64,000 nt of DNA from Ignavibacteriales bacterium (GTDB lineage: Bacteria > Bacteroidota > Ignavibacteria > UBA10030 > SZUA-254). This document shows, in pieces, positions 23,474 through 32,282 of this stretch (position 1 is the stretch's first letter; each line of letters begins with the position of its first letter). Both the position numbers and the translations under genes were made by a program. The DNA lies in assembly GCA_016218025.1 (NCBI GenBank), contig JACRFD010000083.1, positions 1-64,000 of the forward strand, given 5' to 3'. Under the pieces are notes generated by a model. It was given only the letters and a program-made list of their open reading frames with translations. It had not been told where the DNA came from and did not search any database.

Positions 23474-24061
23474 ATGAAGCAATTTACTCGTTTTTATAAG
23501 GCGGGTGTTTTTGGTGTATTAGTTGCACTTTTGGTACTCATTTCACCCAGTTGTCAATACGAATACGATAGTCCAAATCCTGGAATTATTCAAATTCGTT
23601 TAAAAACTATTTCAAATAATATCCCATTTACTGAGTTGAATAATTTTGAAATAGAATTCTCTCAGATTGAAGCTGTCCAGAAAGACGGCTCAAGAGCATC
23701 GATATACGAAGATCTGCGCGCAATAGATGCAAAACCAGTTGGTATAAATACGCTCGATTTTCGTGCAAGAGATTCCATTATGATAATCGGTGAAACGTAC
23801 GTGCCACCGGAAGATTATATGGGAATAAAAATGACAATCAGCCCTGGAAGGGCTGTAACACTTCGTGGGTACCAAAAAATAAATGTGATAAAGCCGGAGG
23901 GCTTTAATTCTCTTTTAATAATTCCAAGAAATTATTCAGTTCAGGAACACCATAAAACTATAATCACGGTTGAACTAAATCTAGATAGTACTTTAGTGAA
24001 AGGTGCATTTGATTATACGTTTAGACCGTACTATAATATTTCATCAGTTATTAATAATTGA
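23474..24061 (+). CDS. DUF4382-like lipoprotein
   Basis: A 195-residue lipoprotein. The leader is hydrophobic (VFGVLVALLVLI) and ends at a lipobox-like SPSC (Cys27). The mature part is beta-rich, with PGIIQIRLKTI, FEIEFSQIEAVQKDG and VPPEDYMGIKMTISPGRA, resembling DUF4382 (transthyretin-like fold often found in secreted lipoproteins). No catalytic motif is visible. It is the first gene of a six-gene cluster that includes a TonB receptor, a PorV-like protein and other lipoproteins. It is followed by a 24-nt gap and the large lipoprotein. The family call is tentative; an exported beta-sandwich lipoprotein is secure. Confidence 0.65.
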   Translation: MKQFTRFYKAGVFGVLVALLVLISPSCQYEYDSPNPGIIQIRLKTISNNIPFTELNNFEIEFSQIEAVQKDGSRASIYEDLRAIDAKPVGINTLDFRARDSIMIIGETYVPPEDYMGIKMTISPGRAVTLRGYQKINVIKPEGFNSLLIIPRNYSVQEHHKTIITVELNLDSTLVKGAFDYTFRPYYNISSVINN

Positions 24062-24085
24062 ACTTTCAGCGATAGGGTACTAAGA

Positions 24086-25891
24086 ATGAAAACCTCTTCG
24101 AATAAAATAATTTTATTAATGCTAACTTTTTTGTTAGCTGTAATTAATATAATTGTAAGTTTAAACTGTAGCAATCCGGATGATGGCGGTAAGCAAAATC
24201 CAAATGTTGCTCCGAGAACGCGATTATCAAATGTCCCACCACCAGAAGATACTACAAAAATTACCAGTCCGAGATTAACTTTGAACTGGATTGGCGATGA
24301 TGCAGATGGTTATGTGGCAGCATTCCGTTATCGATGGAATTACATGTTAGACAATCAAATGCAATATCGAAAATATAAAATTATACTAAATTTGATTGTT
24401 GAAAAATTTGCCTTGATGATCGAGACGGAGGATCTTAAAAGCATTCCTCCCATATACAAACATTTTGTCAATTTGCTTGGCAACGATGGATTATCTGTTG
24501 CTGATCGTGATTCACTAACCCGCGGAGATACTATCACCGTATTAGGAACTAGGGTTTATGCATCTAACCCTGATTCGATCAGGTTGCAAACAGGAAATCG
24601 AGTAAGGTATACTTTTCCGATTCATACAAATCCGAATAGTGGAACATTCATATTTGAATCACCTGATTTAGAGAATCTGCACACGTTTGAAATATCTGCA
24701 ATTGACAACAATGGATCCCCATCCAGCACACCTGCAGAAGTTTCATTCATAACTCCTCAGGTCAAAGCGCCTTATACTCGGATTACCGGCAATCCGCAAT
24801 CAACTGTACTTGTTAGAAATGAAAAAACAGCAACTTTTCCCGGTATAAGGTTTGAATTCAAAGGAGTTGATCCTAATACTAGAACGATGGACTATCGTTG
24901 GGTTATTGATAAAGAAAAATGGTTAGATAGTATTGGTACAATACCGTGGTCGGAATTCACGACTAATGAATTTGCTTATGTAACTGCTGCAAATTTTCCT
25001 GATCCATACGATACTGTGCATACATTCTATGTTCAGGCAAGGAATGAATTTGGAGTAATTGATACTGTAGGATTAATCTACAATGAAAACGGTATTTTGA
25101 CCGATACTGCATGGAGAACCTTCAGAACTATCTATCCAGAATTTTTGTTGGATGGTAAAGAAAGGATATTACTTATTAACAATGGAGCCGACAGATTGAT
25201 TGGTAATCTTACCTACCCATATTATTGGGATGTTGATTCTTTCTACCATAATATATTACACGGATTAGGGAAACATGATTCAATAATAGATAATTTCAGA
25301 ATGGCAAAATTTATATTTCCAACACTTGCTGAGATCGGTAAATATTCTATAATAATATTACATGCAGATATATTGAATTTTTCATTCCAGCATAGTACAA
25401 CTCTTGAAGGCGAGGTTCAATCAATTCTAAAAAATTATTGTTACATCGGCGGAGATTTAATAATTACTGGATGGAATTTGTCTTTACCATTTAATACTCT
25501 AAGAGACCCGGAATTTTTCAGAAATATTTTGCATGTTGATGAAAATTCCCCCGGGAGAGCTCAGGATACATTGGTTTCAGTAATAGGTCAATTAGGATAT
25601 CCTGATTTAAGCATAGACTGGTCCAAAGCAGACATTTCATGGCCTGGGGGATTGGAATATTGTCCATTAAATATTCCATATGGTTTTGGAGAGATTATTC
25701 ATAAATTTGATGGATTATACAAAAAACCATCTATGCAAAATGGTTCCTTATCTGTTAGATATAAAGGTGTAACATTTAATTCCGCTTATATAGGTGTGCC
25801 ACTTTATTACATGGAAAGACCTGCAGTAGATTCAACAATTTCCCATATCTTGCAAGATTTTAAACAGGCAAAAATGGAGCGACTAAAATGA
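24086..25891 (+). CDS. Large surface/periplasmic lipoprotein with Ig-like and flavodoxin-like parts
   Basis: A 601-residue lipoprotein. Its leader ends IIVSLNC (Cys28), followed by a Asn/Asp-rich linker. Residues 45-330 contain fibronectin/Ig-like strands, with LNWIGDDADGYVAAFRYRW and VDPNTRTMDYRWVID repeating the same WxxDxDG style as found in cell-surface Ig folds. Residues 350-590 look like an alpha/beta domain: RILLINNGAD, YSIIILHADIL and GGDLIITGW, resembling ThuA/flavodoxin-like sheets. No known catalytic triad is recognisable. Its stop overlaps the TonB-receptor ATG by 4 nt (ATGA), so it is translationally coupled. Possibly a SusD-like accessory in position only; there is no SusD homology by eye. 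Confidence 0.6.
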   Translation: MKTSSNKIILLMLTFLLAVINIIVSLNCSNPDDGGKQNPNVAPRTRLSNVPPPEDTTKITSPRLTLNWIGDDADGYVAAFRYRWNYMLDNQMQYRKYKIILNLIVEKFALMIETEDLKSIPPIYKHFVNLLGNDGLSVADRDSLTRGDTITVLGTRVYASNPDSIRLQTGNRVRYTFPIHTNPNSGTFIFESPDLENLHTFEISAIDNNGSPSSTPAEVSFITPQVKAPYTRITGNPQSTVLVRNEKTATFPGIRFEFKGVDPNTRTMDYRWVIDKEKWLDSIGTIPWSEFTTNEFAYVTAANFPDPYDTVHTFYVQARNEFGVIDTVGLIYNENGILTDTAWRTFRTIYPEFLLDGKERILLINNGADRLIGNLTYPYYWDVDSFYHNILHGLGKHDSIIDNFRMAKFIFPTLAEIGKYSIIILHADILNFSFQHSTTLEGEVQSILKNYCYIGGDLIITGWNLSLPFNTLRDPEFFRNILHVDENSPGRAQDTLVSVIGQLGYPDLSIDWSKADISWPGGLEYCPLNIPYGFGEIIHKFDGLYKKPSMQNGSLSVRYKGVTFNSAYIGVPLYYMERPAVDSTISHILQDFKQAKMERLK

Positions 25892-28824
25892 ATAAAACAA
25901 AATTATTTCTCTCGATAATTTTATTAACATTGCTAATTGCAACCTTGGCAGTTGCAGGTAATACCGGGAAAATTACCGGCAGAATAAATGATGCAATTTC
26001 TGGGGAAGCAATTATTGGTGCGAACGTTTTAGTAGTTGGAACCTCGCGAGGTGCCGTCACCGATTTTGAAGGTAAGTATACAATAATAGGTATTCCTATT
26101 GGATCATATACTGTAAAAGCGAGCCAAGTTGGATATGCAAGCGTTGAAGTTAAAGACGTTAAAGTAGGAGCTGATGAAACGACTCCGCTCAATTTTAAAT
26201 TAACTTCCAGTGAAGTCCAGCTAACCGGTGTAGTTATTACTGCTGATCAACAGTTGGTTAATTCATTAACTACCAGTTCGACACAGACTGTCAGTGAAAA
26301 AGCTATTCAAAGTATACCTGCTGTAAAAAGCGTTGAAGACGTTTTAAAACTTCAAGCTGGCTTCGTAAAGCAAGGTAATAATATGTTTTTACGTGGTGGT
26401 AGAGCCAATGAAGTTCAGTATCTGGTTGATGGCATCCCAACGAATAATATTGTGGGAAATAGTGGTGATCTATCAACAACCTCTGAAATCAATAAAAGCA
26501 TGCAAGATATCTACTCAGGAATGGCAGGTGGGGTTATTGGCGGTGGTGCTTCCGGACTTGCGATATCTGCAAATGCAATTCAATCCATAAGTGTGCAAAC
26601 AAGTGGATTCGATGCAGATTACGGAAATGCACAATCAGGGATAATAAATATCACAACTAAATCCGGGTCTGAGAAATATTCAGGATCCATGCAATACAGA
26701 ACTGATAAATTGAACGCCGATAATCAAAACGAAACGTACAGTGCTTTTTCTTTCGGAGGTCCTGAACCTTTAACGAAATATGTATTACCGGGATTTGGAT
26801 TAAAAATCCCTGGAGCATTAACTTTCTTTATAAGCACAGATGTTAGCAGGAGCGATGGAGCTTATCAATATGTCCACAATGAATTTTATAATCCAATAGA
26901 ACGTAAAATTGAATTGAATGGATTTCTTGGAGGATTATTGAATGGATTAGGATTCAGGTTCCGAGATAATCAAAGGAATTCTTTTACATTTAATTCTAAG
27001 CTTAAATATGACATCAGTGGTAATGATCAAATTAGTTATGGATATAGAGGTAGTATCTCATCCAGGCATGATTATTCAAGAGGCTGGAAGTATCGAGCTG
27101 ATTCCTCGTCTCTAGGTGCAAGTTTATCTATTCAAAATAATCTTTCATGGCAGCACTTTTTTAATGAACGATCCTTTATGAAGGTTTATTTTGCTAAAGC
27201 CGAAAATCATGACGGAAATGACATAGCTGGAATTACTCCTTCGATGTATTCTTCAGCCTATCAAAAGCTAGATGTCAACAACGATAATTTCAACGATCTC
27301 GGTACATCACAGAGATGGTATAAATCGTTAACTACTGTTTGGTCATTTAGGTTCGACTTAAATACTCAGGTTCATCCGATGCATATGCTTAAAACCGGTG
27401 TGGAGGTGAATTATGAAGAAATAAATTCAACGGAGATTACATATCCTACTGTTCCACATGAAGTAGGTGATGAAACAATTAGTCCGCCAGATCCTGATCC
27501 TAGATATGCAAGAGGATTATATCCGGGTTATGGTCTATTTCGCTGGTATCTTAACCAATATCCAAACAGAGGGGCGGCTTACATACAGGATAACATTGAA
27601 ATATCAGGGTTAAATTTACATGTAGGTCTAAGATATGATTATCTTGATATTGGCAGCCAGGTTTATAATGATGGTTTTATAAGAGAATGGAAGGCTCGAT
27701 ATAATTGGTTAGATACTGTTGAAGGTCGATCTGATCCGGCATGGGTATATGATCTAGAATATAGAAAAGTAGTTGATGAAAATACCGGTAAAACTATTAT
27801 GGCAAGAGATTCCGGGCGTGGTAGAGATGATGGAGCAAGATTTTGGTATTTCTTAACACATGGATATTTCAGTCCAAGAGTTTCAATTGGATATCCTGTG
27901 ACCGATAGGATTGTATTTTATTTTAATTACGGGCATTTTTTGCAATTCCCAGATCGTGATCAATATTATCGAGATCCATATACGCCAAATGATGGTGCAT
28001 GGATTGGTAATCCATCATTAAAACCACAACGTACAGTTGCTTATGAGGCGGGATTTGAAGATCAATTTTCTGATGAAATGGCTTTTTCAGTTCATGCATT
28101 TTACAAAGATATTTTTGATCTATCCACAGTGGTGAGTAGAGGAGATTATAGAGTATATAAAAATTTAGATTATGCAAGTACTCGTGGATTTGAAATCACT
28201 TTAAATCAAGCCTTAGCAGGAAATTTCTCAACGGCTGTTAGTTATTCTTATCAGATTGCAAAGGGAAGATCGTCAAATCCACTAGCATCAGTGTTTCAGG
28301 CAGAATTCCAATTACCCCGGGAAACGAGATTAGATTGGGATCAAAACCATACAGCAAATATTTTTGCTACTTATAGGGTCGGTGCAAATGAAGCAGTATC
28401 TTTCGGAATTCCTTACTTAAATAATTACAGCATCTCGCTAACTTGGAGTTACGGTAGTGGTTTCCCATATACTGGTTACCAGGGAAGTCGTGTAACTGCT
28501 CGAAATATTTATTTATATAATAGTGAGACTTCTCCATATACAACAACCCTTAATCTTTCGCTCTCAAAAGGAATACAATTATTTGAAAAGATCAATTTAT
28601 TATTCACACTTGACGTTACAAATCTACTGGATCGCTTGAATCCGAACAGATCGGCAATTTATAATTTGACAAATAAAGTTTATAGATATGGCGACATAGA
28701 TCCGGATAATTCAACAAATGGAATTGTGTTGCCTTGGTACAAAGCAGAATATAGCTTACTTGATCCTACAAATTTTGAAGCTGGAAGACAAATACTGCTT
28801 GGTCTAAAACTGAATTGGGACTAA
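25888..28824 (+). CDS. TonB-dependent receptor with carboxypeptidase-regulatory-like domain
   Basis: A 978-residue outer-membrane receptor. After a signal peptide (about 1-23), residues 25-110 form the CarboxypepD_reg/Ig-like domain (GKITGRINDAISGEAIIGAN, GYASVEVKDVKV). The plug follows with SIPAVKSVEDVLKLQAGF, MFLRGGRANEVQYLVDGIP and DADYGNAQSGIINITTK. The rest is a 22-strand barrel with aromatic-rich strands, ending LGLKLNWD. It overlaps the preceding lipoprotein gene and is followed by a secreted Asp-rich protein and a PorV-like protein. No TonB, ExbB or ExbD genes are nearby. Possible roles are uptake of a surface-bound substrate or, in this context, assembly of the T9SS-linked complex. 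Confidence 0.88.
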   Translation: MNKTKLFLSIILLTLLIATLAVAGNTGKITGRINDAISGEAIIGANVLVVGTSRGAVTDFEGKYTIIGIPIGSYTVKASQVGYASVEVKDVKVGADETTPLNFKLTSSEVQLTGVVITADQQLVNSLTTSSTQTVSEKAIQSIPAVKSVEDVLKLQAGFVKQGNNMFLRGGRANEVQYLVDGIPTNNIVGNSGDLSTTSEINKSMQDIYSGMAGGVIGGGASGLAISANAIQSISVQTSGFDADYGNAQSGIINITTKSGSEKYSGSMQYRTDKLNADNQNETYSAFSFGGPEPLTKYVLPGFGLKIPGALTFFISTDVSRSDGAYQYVHNEFYNPIERKIELNGFLGGLLNGLGFRFRDNQRNSFTFNSKLKYDISGNDQISYGYRGSISSRHDYSRGWKYRADSSSLGASLSIQNNLSWQHFFNERSFMKVYFAKAENHDGNDIAGITPSMYSSAYQKLDVNNDNFNDLGTSQRWYKSLTTVWSFRFDLNTQVHPMHMLKTGVEVNYEEINSTEITYPTVPHEVGDETISPPDPDPRYARGLYPGYGLFRWYLNQYPNRGAAYIQDNIEISGLNLHVGLRYDYLDIGSQVYNDGFIREWKARYNWLDTVEGRSDPAWVYDLEYRKVVDENTGKTIMARDSGRGRDDGARFWYFLTHGYFSPRVSIGYPVTDRIVFYFNYGHFLQFPDRDQYYRDPYTPNDGAWIGNPSLKPQRTVAYEAGFEDQFSDEMAFSVHAFYKDIFDLSTVVSRGDYRVYKNLDYASTRGFEITLNQALAGNFSTAVSYSYQIAKGRSSNPLASVFQAEFQLPRETRLDWDQNHTANIFATYRVGANEAVSFGIPYLNNYSISLTWSYGSGFPYTGYQGSRVTARNIYLYNSETSPYTTTLNLSLSKGIQLFEKINLLFTLDVTNLLDRLNPNRSAIYNLTNKVYRYGDIDPDNSTNGIVLPWYKAEYSLLDPTNFEAGRQILLGLKLNWD

Positions 28825-28847
28825 AAATGTTCAAACGAGGAAATTTT

Positions 28848-31280
28848 ATGAAAAAAATATTCAATTTAATATTAATTGTAATTCTTGTGGGTAGTTTTTC
28901 TTTTGCTGGAACGAAGAACAAAAAGAATAGTAATCTTCCAAAACCGACAGTTAATTTTGCCACCCGTATAAAGCAAGGTTTCAATATGAAAGTTTGGCTG
29001 AGTAACCAGATGACAATGGGACTTCAGGCATGGGATGGTGCAGCGAATTCCACACCGGATGGATATGGTCTTGAATATCCAGCAGGTTCTGGAGTCGAAC
29101 ATCTCTATGGGGCGGGACCTCGTATTGGCGGAAAAGTTGATGGATCAATTAGAGTTACTGAGGGTTATAACGGCTCAGATGCAAGAAAGGAGTTTTTACC
29201 GGAATATATTCATCTTCCGCGTGAAAGATTTTGGCAAACATCGACTATGGATACTACATGGGAAAATCCTTATAAAAAGGTAATAGAAAAGATACCAAAT
29301 AAAAGAGGGTGTGATGATGATAATGATGGTCTAATAGATGAAGACGACCTAGATGGTCTTGATAATGATGGTGATTGGAATCCACTAACAGATGATGTTG
29401 GCTATGATGGCTTGCCTTCACCTTTAGAATTGTCTTGTGATGGAAAAGCATATGATCCTGTAAGCAATCCGGATCCATGGGGTGATGATTTTGATCCGGG
29501 AACAAGAGATAGATGTCATCCAACTTCAGACGGTGCTTATCCTTGGAAAAATAATCCAGATGTATATACAGAAAGAAATGGTAAACCTGATCACGGGGAA
29601 CCTAATGTTGACGAAGATTATGGTGCAATTTCTGAAAAAGATTTATATTGTTCAGCAACAGATACATTCAGGAGGCCGACAATCGGAGGTCACCGCCCGT
29701 TGGGAATAAAAGTAATTCAAAAATCATACGCATGGGATAATAAAGATGCAGAAGGGATACTCCCTTTTGATTATTTCTTTATAAATGTAGGGAAAAAAGT
29801 AATTACAGATGTATGGGTAGGATTTTTTGCAGATTGTGATTTAGGACCTGTAAATGTTCCCGGTTATTACTCAAACAATTATACCGCATATATGGAATCT
29901 TTACGTACAGCCTATACTCACAATCCTATAAACCGCGGTTCAACTCCGGTCGGATTTACAGTGCTTGCGACACCCAAACCACTTGATTCAATTCGGTTTG
30001 TTTGGCAGTGGGCCGATTTTACAACACCTGGTCATATCGATCCAGGAGTAGATGATTCTTTAATTTATACATGGCTGGATGGATCAGCTTTCCCTAGAGA
30101 TATTAATCCTAGTCAGTCCCCGAATGAATTATCTGATACACGTTTCTATTTTTCATTCGGACCATTTGAATCCATGTATCCAGGTGATACACTACGGATA
30201 TCAATGGCATTGATAGCTGGTGATGGAGTTTTTGAGGGGGCAAATAGTCTAAAGGAAAATGCTGAAGATGCAATGAAACTTTATACCAGGGGATATGTGA
30301 CACCGATTACTCCTGTATCCCCTTATTTGAAACTTGATACATTACCTGATCCTGGGCGAGGAATAAAATTAACTTGGTTTCCACATCTAGATTATAAAGG
30401 TAATCCAGGTGGCCCTTTCACTGTTTGGGATGATTCAAATAAACTTGCGCAAGGTTTTCCAAGAGATCATTGGCGCAGAGCAAATCCACCTTGCGGTGAG
30501 GGTAGTTCTGCTTGCTCCGGTCATATATGTATCGGTGATTCGTTACCCGGGGGAAGAATATTTTCAGGATTTAGGTTGTATCGGAGTGAAGATCCTGGCG
30601 ATGATCCTCAATTAAAGAGCTTTACGTTAATTAAACAATATTCTATTCCGGATTCAGCAAAATTATGGACGATAGAAGAATTGGTTGCGAAATACCTTGA
30701 CTCAACATTTGTAGATTCACCTCTAGTAAGAGGTAAAAGATATTGGTATGCAGTAACCGCCTATGGGTTACCTGATATAGCAATAATTTCTGTCCGTCAA
30801 CAAGATGGGACTGTACGTTATGACTCGCTATATACTTCAAATACAGAATCTGCAATTTCTCAAAATCGTTTGAGCATTGATATTCCGTTTGCTCCGTCTG
30901 ATGAAGTAGGAAAAGTGTTTGCTGTTCCCAATCCTTACAGAGTTGATGAAGAATACACCTACGAGAACGGAGGATGGGAAGGACTGGCGAAAAATTGGTC
31001 TGAATCGAATCGGAGAATAAAATTCATCCATCTTCCGAAAGGTGAATGGACTCTTAGAATATTCACAATGGTTGGCGATCTTATAACCACAATAAAAAAT
31101 ACTGCTGCATCCGGTTATCAAAAAGGTAATCAGACAATTGATGAATATAAACCGGATCGTGGTGAGATAAATTGGGATTTACTAAGTGAAAGTAATCGTG
31201 CCCTAGCAAGTGGCGTTTATATTTTTAGTGTTGAATCCGACCTTGGAACTCAGGTCGGGAAGTTCGTTTTGATACGTTAA
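28848..31280 (+). CDS. Secreted protein with Asp-rich calcium-binding-like insert and T9SS-type C-terminal domain
   Basis: An 810-residue exported protein. ATG at 28848, with GAGGAA 7 nt upstream, is preferred to 28815/28827, giving a signal peptide MKKIFNLILIVILVGSF. Near residue 150-190 is an Asp/Gly run (CDDDNDGLIDEDDLDGLDND) like thrombospondin type-3 calcium loops; cysteines accompany it. The C-terminal 90 residues form a FlgD-Ig-like/T9SS sorting-type sandwich: FAVPNPYRVD, LRIFTMVGDLI, LASGVYIFSVES, and terminal QVGKFVLIR. It is encoded between the TonB receptor and PorV-like gene, a setting typical for a T9SS cargo or substrate. Function otherwise unknown. Confidence 0.72.
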   Translation: MKKIFNLILIVILVGSFSFAGTKNKKNSNLPKPTVNFATRIKQGFNMKVWLSNQMTMGLQAWDGAANSTPDGYGLEYPAGSGVEHLYGAGPRIGGKVDGSIRVTEGYNGSDARKEFLPEYIHLPRERFWQTSTMDTTWENPYKKVIEKIPNKRGCDDDNDGLIDEDDLDGLDNDGDWNPLTDDVGYDGLPSPLELSCDGKAYDPVSNPDPWGDDFDPGTRDRCHPTSDGAYPWKNNPDVYTERNGKPDHGEPNVDEDYGAISEKDLYCSATDTFRRPTIGGHRPLGIKVIQKSYAWDNKDAEGILPFDYFFINVGKKVITDVWVGFFADCDLGPVNVPGYYSNNYTAYMESLRTAYTHNPINRGSTPVGFTVLATPKPLDSIRFVWQWADFTTPGHIDPGVDDSLIYTWLDGSAFPRDINPSQSPNELSDTRFYFSFGPFESMYPGDTLRISMALIAGDGVFEGANSLKENAEDAMKLYTRGYVTPITPVSPYLKLDTLPDPGRGIKLTWFPHLDYKGNPGGPFTVWDDSNKLAQGFPRDHWRRANPPCGEGSSACSGHICIGDSLPGGRIFSGFRLYRSEDPGDDPQLKSFTLIKQYSIPDSAKLWTIEELVAKYLDSTFVDSPLVRGKRYWYAVTAYGLPDIAIISVRQQDGTVRYDSLYTSNTESAISQNRLSIDIPFAPSDEVGKVFAVPNPYRVDEEYTYENGGWEGLAKNWSESNRRIKFIHLPKGEWTLRIFTMVGDLITTIKNTAASGYQKGNQTIDEYKPDRGEINWDLLSESNRALASGVYIFSVESDLGTQVGKFVLIR

Positions 31281-31302
31281 AGGTTTTTTTAGGAGAATAA
31301 AA

Positions 31303-32244
31303 ATGAAAAATCATTTTATAACAAATATTATAACGATAGTCGTTATTTTGATTTTATTTGTATCACTTTCTATTGCCGGAAATAGATCGGGTGTAGTATC
31401 AGAGCAATTCCTAAAAATTTCCACTAGCGCACGCGCTGTTGGAATTGGTGGAGCCCAGGTAGCTGTTGCTGAAGGAGTCTCATCAATAGCGTTTAATCCG
31501 GCTGGCATGTTGGCTGTTAATGATCTATCCGTAGGAATGTCTTATACCGCTTGGCTCGCAGATATTCAACATAGCTTTGTTGGAGTTGTAAAACATTTTC
31601 CGGGTATAGGCGCTGTTGGAGTCAGTATGATTATGCTTGCAACAGATGATATGCCTGTAACAACCACATCTTTCCCGGAAGGAACAGGAGAAAATTTTAG
31701 AGCAAGTGATTATGCTTTCAGCGTTGCGTATGCTAGGCAGGTGACAGATCAATTCCGTGTAGGTATTAATGGAAAATATATCAAATCCTATTTATACAAC
31801 ACTAAATACAGTGCATCAACATTTGCTTTTGATATCGGTACATTGTACCATATTCCAATGTTGAAAAGTCATATCGGCGTATCTCTAACAAATATTGGAA
31901 GGGATATTAAATTTATTCAAGAGCAATATTCCTTACCTACTGCTTTGAGATTCGGCATTTTGGTAGACATTTTAAAAGAAGGTAATAATCAACTCATTAC
32001 AACTATGCAGATTGCCCGTACAAACGATGCTGATGAGCAATATAATCTAGGAGCTGAATATTTATTCAACAATTTTGTTTCGCTCAGGGCAGGGTGGAAA
32101 TTTGTTTATGATCAAGAAAGTTTTGCTGGTGGTTTCGGTGTGAAAACAGATCAAATTGGTATCCAGGGTACTTTGGATTATGGTTATAATTACTTCAAAT
32201 ATTTACCGGGGACCCATTCCTTCACATTCGAACTTCAGTTCTGA
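31303..32244 (+). CDS. PorV/PorQ-family outer-membrane protein
   Basis: A 313-residue outer-membrane barrel of the PorV/PorQ (FadL-like) family. The signal peptide is followed by the family start EQFLKISTSARAVGIGGA, then GVSSIAFNPAGM and repeated amphipathic strands to a C-terminal Phe (HSFTFELQF). In Porphyromonas, PorV is a shuttle that binds T9SS cargo tails and delivers them for surface attachment. Its position directly after the secreted protein with a T9SS-like tail supports a dedicated shuttle. The SD AGGAG precedes the ATG. General beta-barrel porin is the alternative, but the N-terminal motif is diagnostic of the family. Confidence 0.88.
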   Translation: MKNHFITNIITIVVILILFVSLSIAGNRSGVVSEQFLKISTSARAVGIGGAQVAVAEGVSSIAFNPAGMLAVNDLSVGMSYTAWLADIQHSFVGVVKHFPGIGAVGVSMIMLATDDMPVTTTSFPEGTGENFRASDYAFSVAYARQVTDQFRVGINGKYIKSYLYNTKYSASTFAFDIGTLYHIPMLKSHIGVSLTNIGRDIKFIQEQYSLPTALRFGILVDILKEGNNQLITTMQIARTNDADEQYNLGAEYLFNNFVSLRAGWKFVYDQESFAGGFGVKTDQIGIQGTLDYGYNYFKYLPGTHSFTFELQF

Positions 32245-32282
32245 TACCATCGTGGTTTATATATTCAACAATGGAGAAAATA

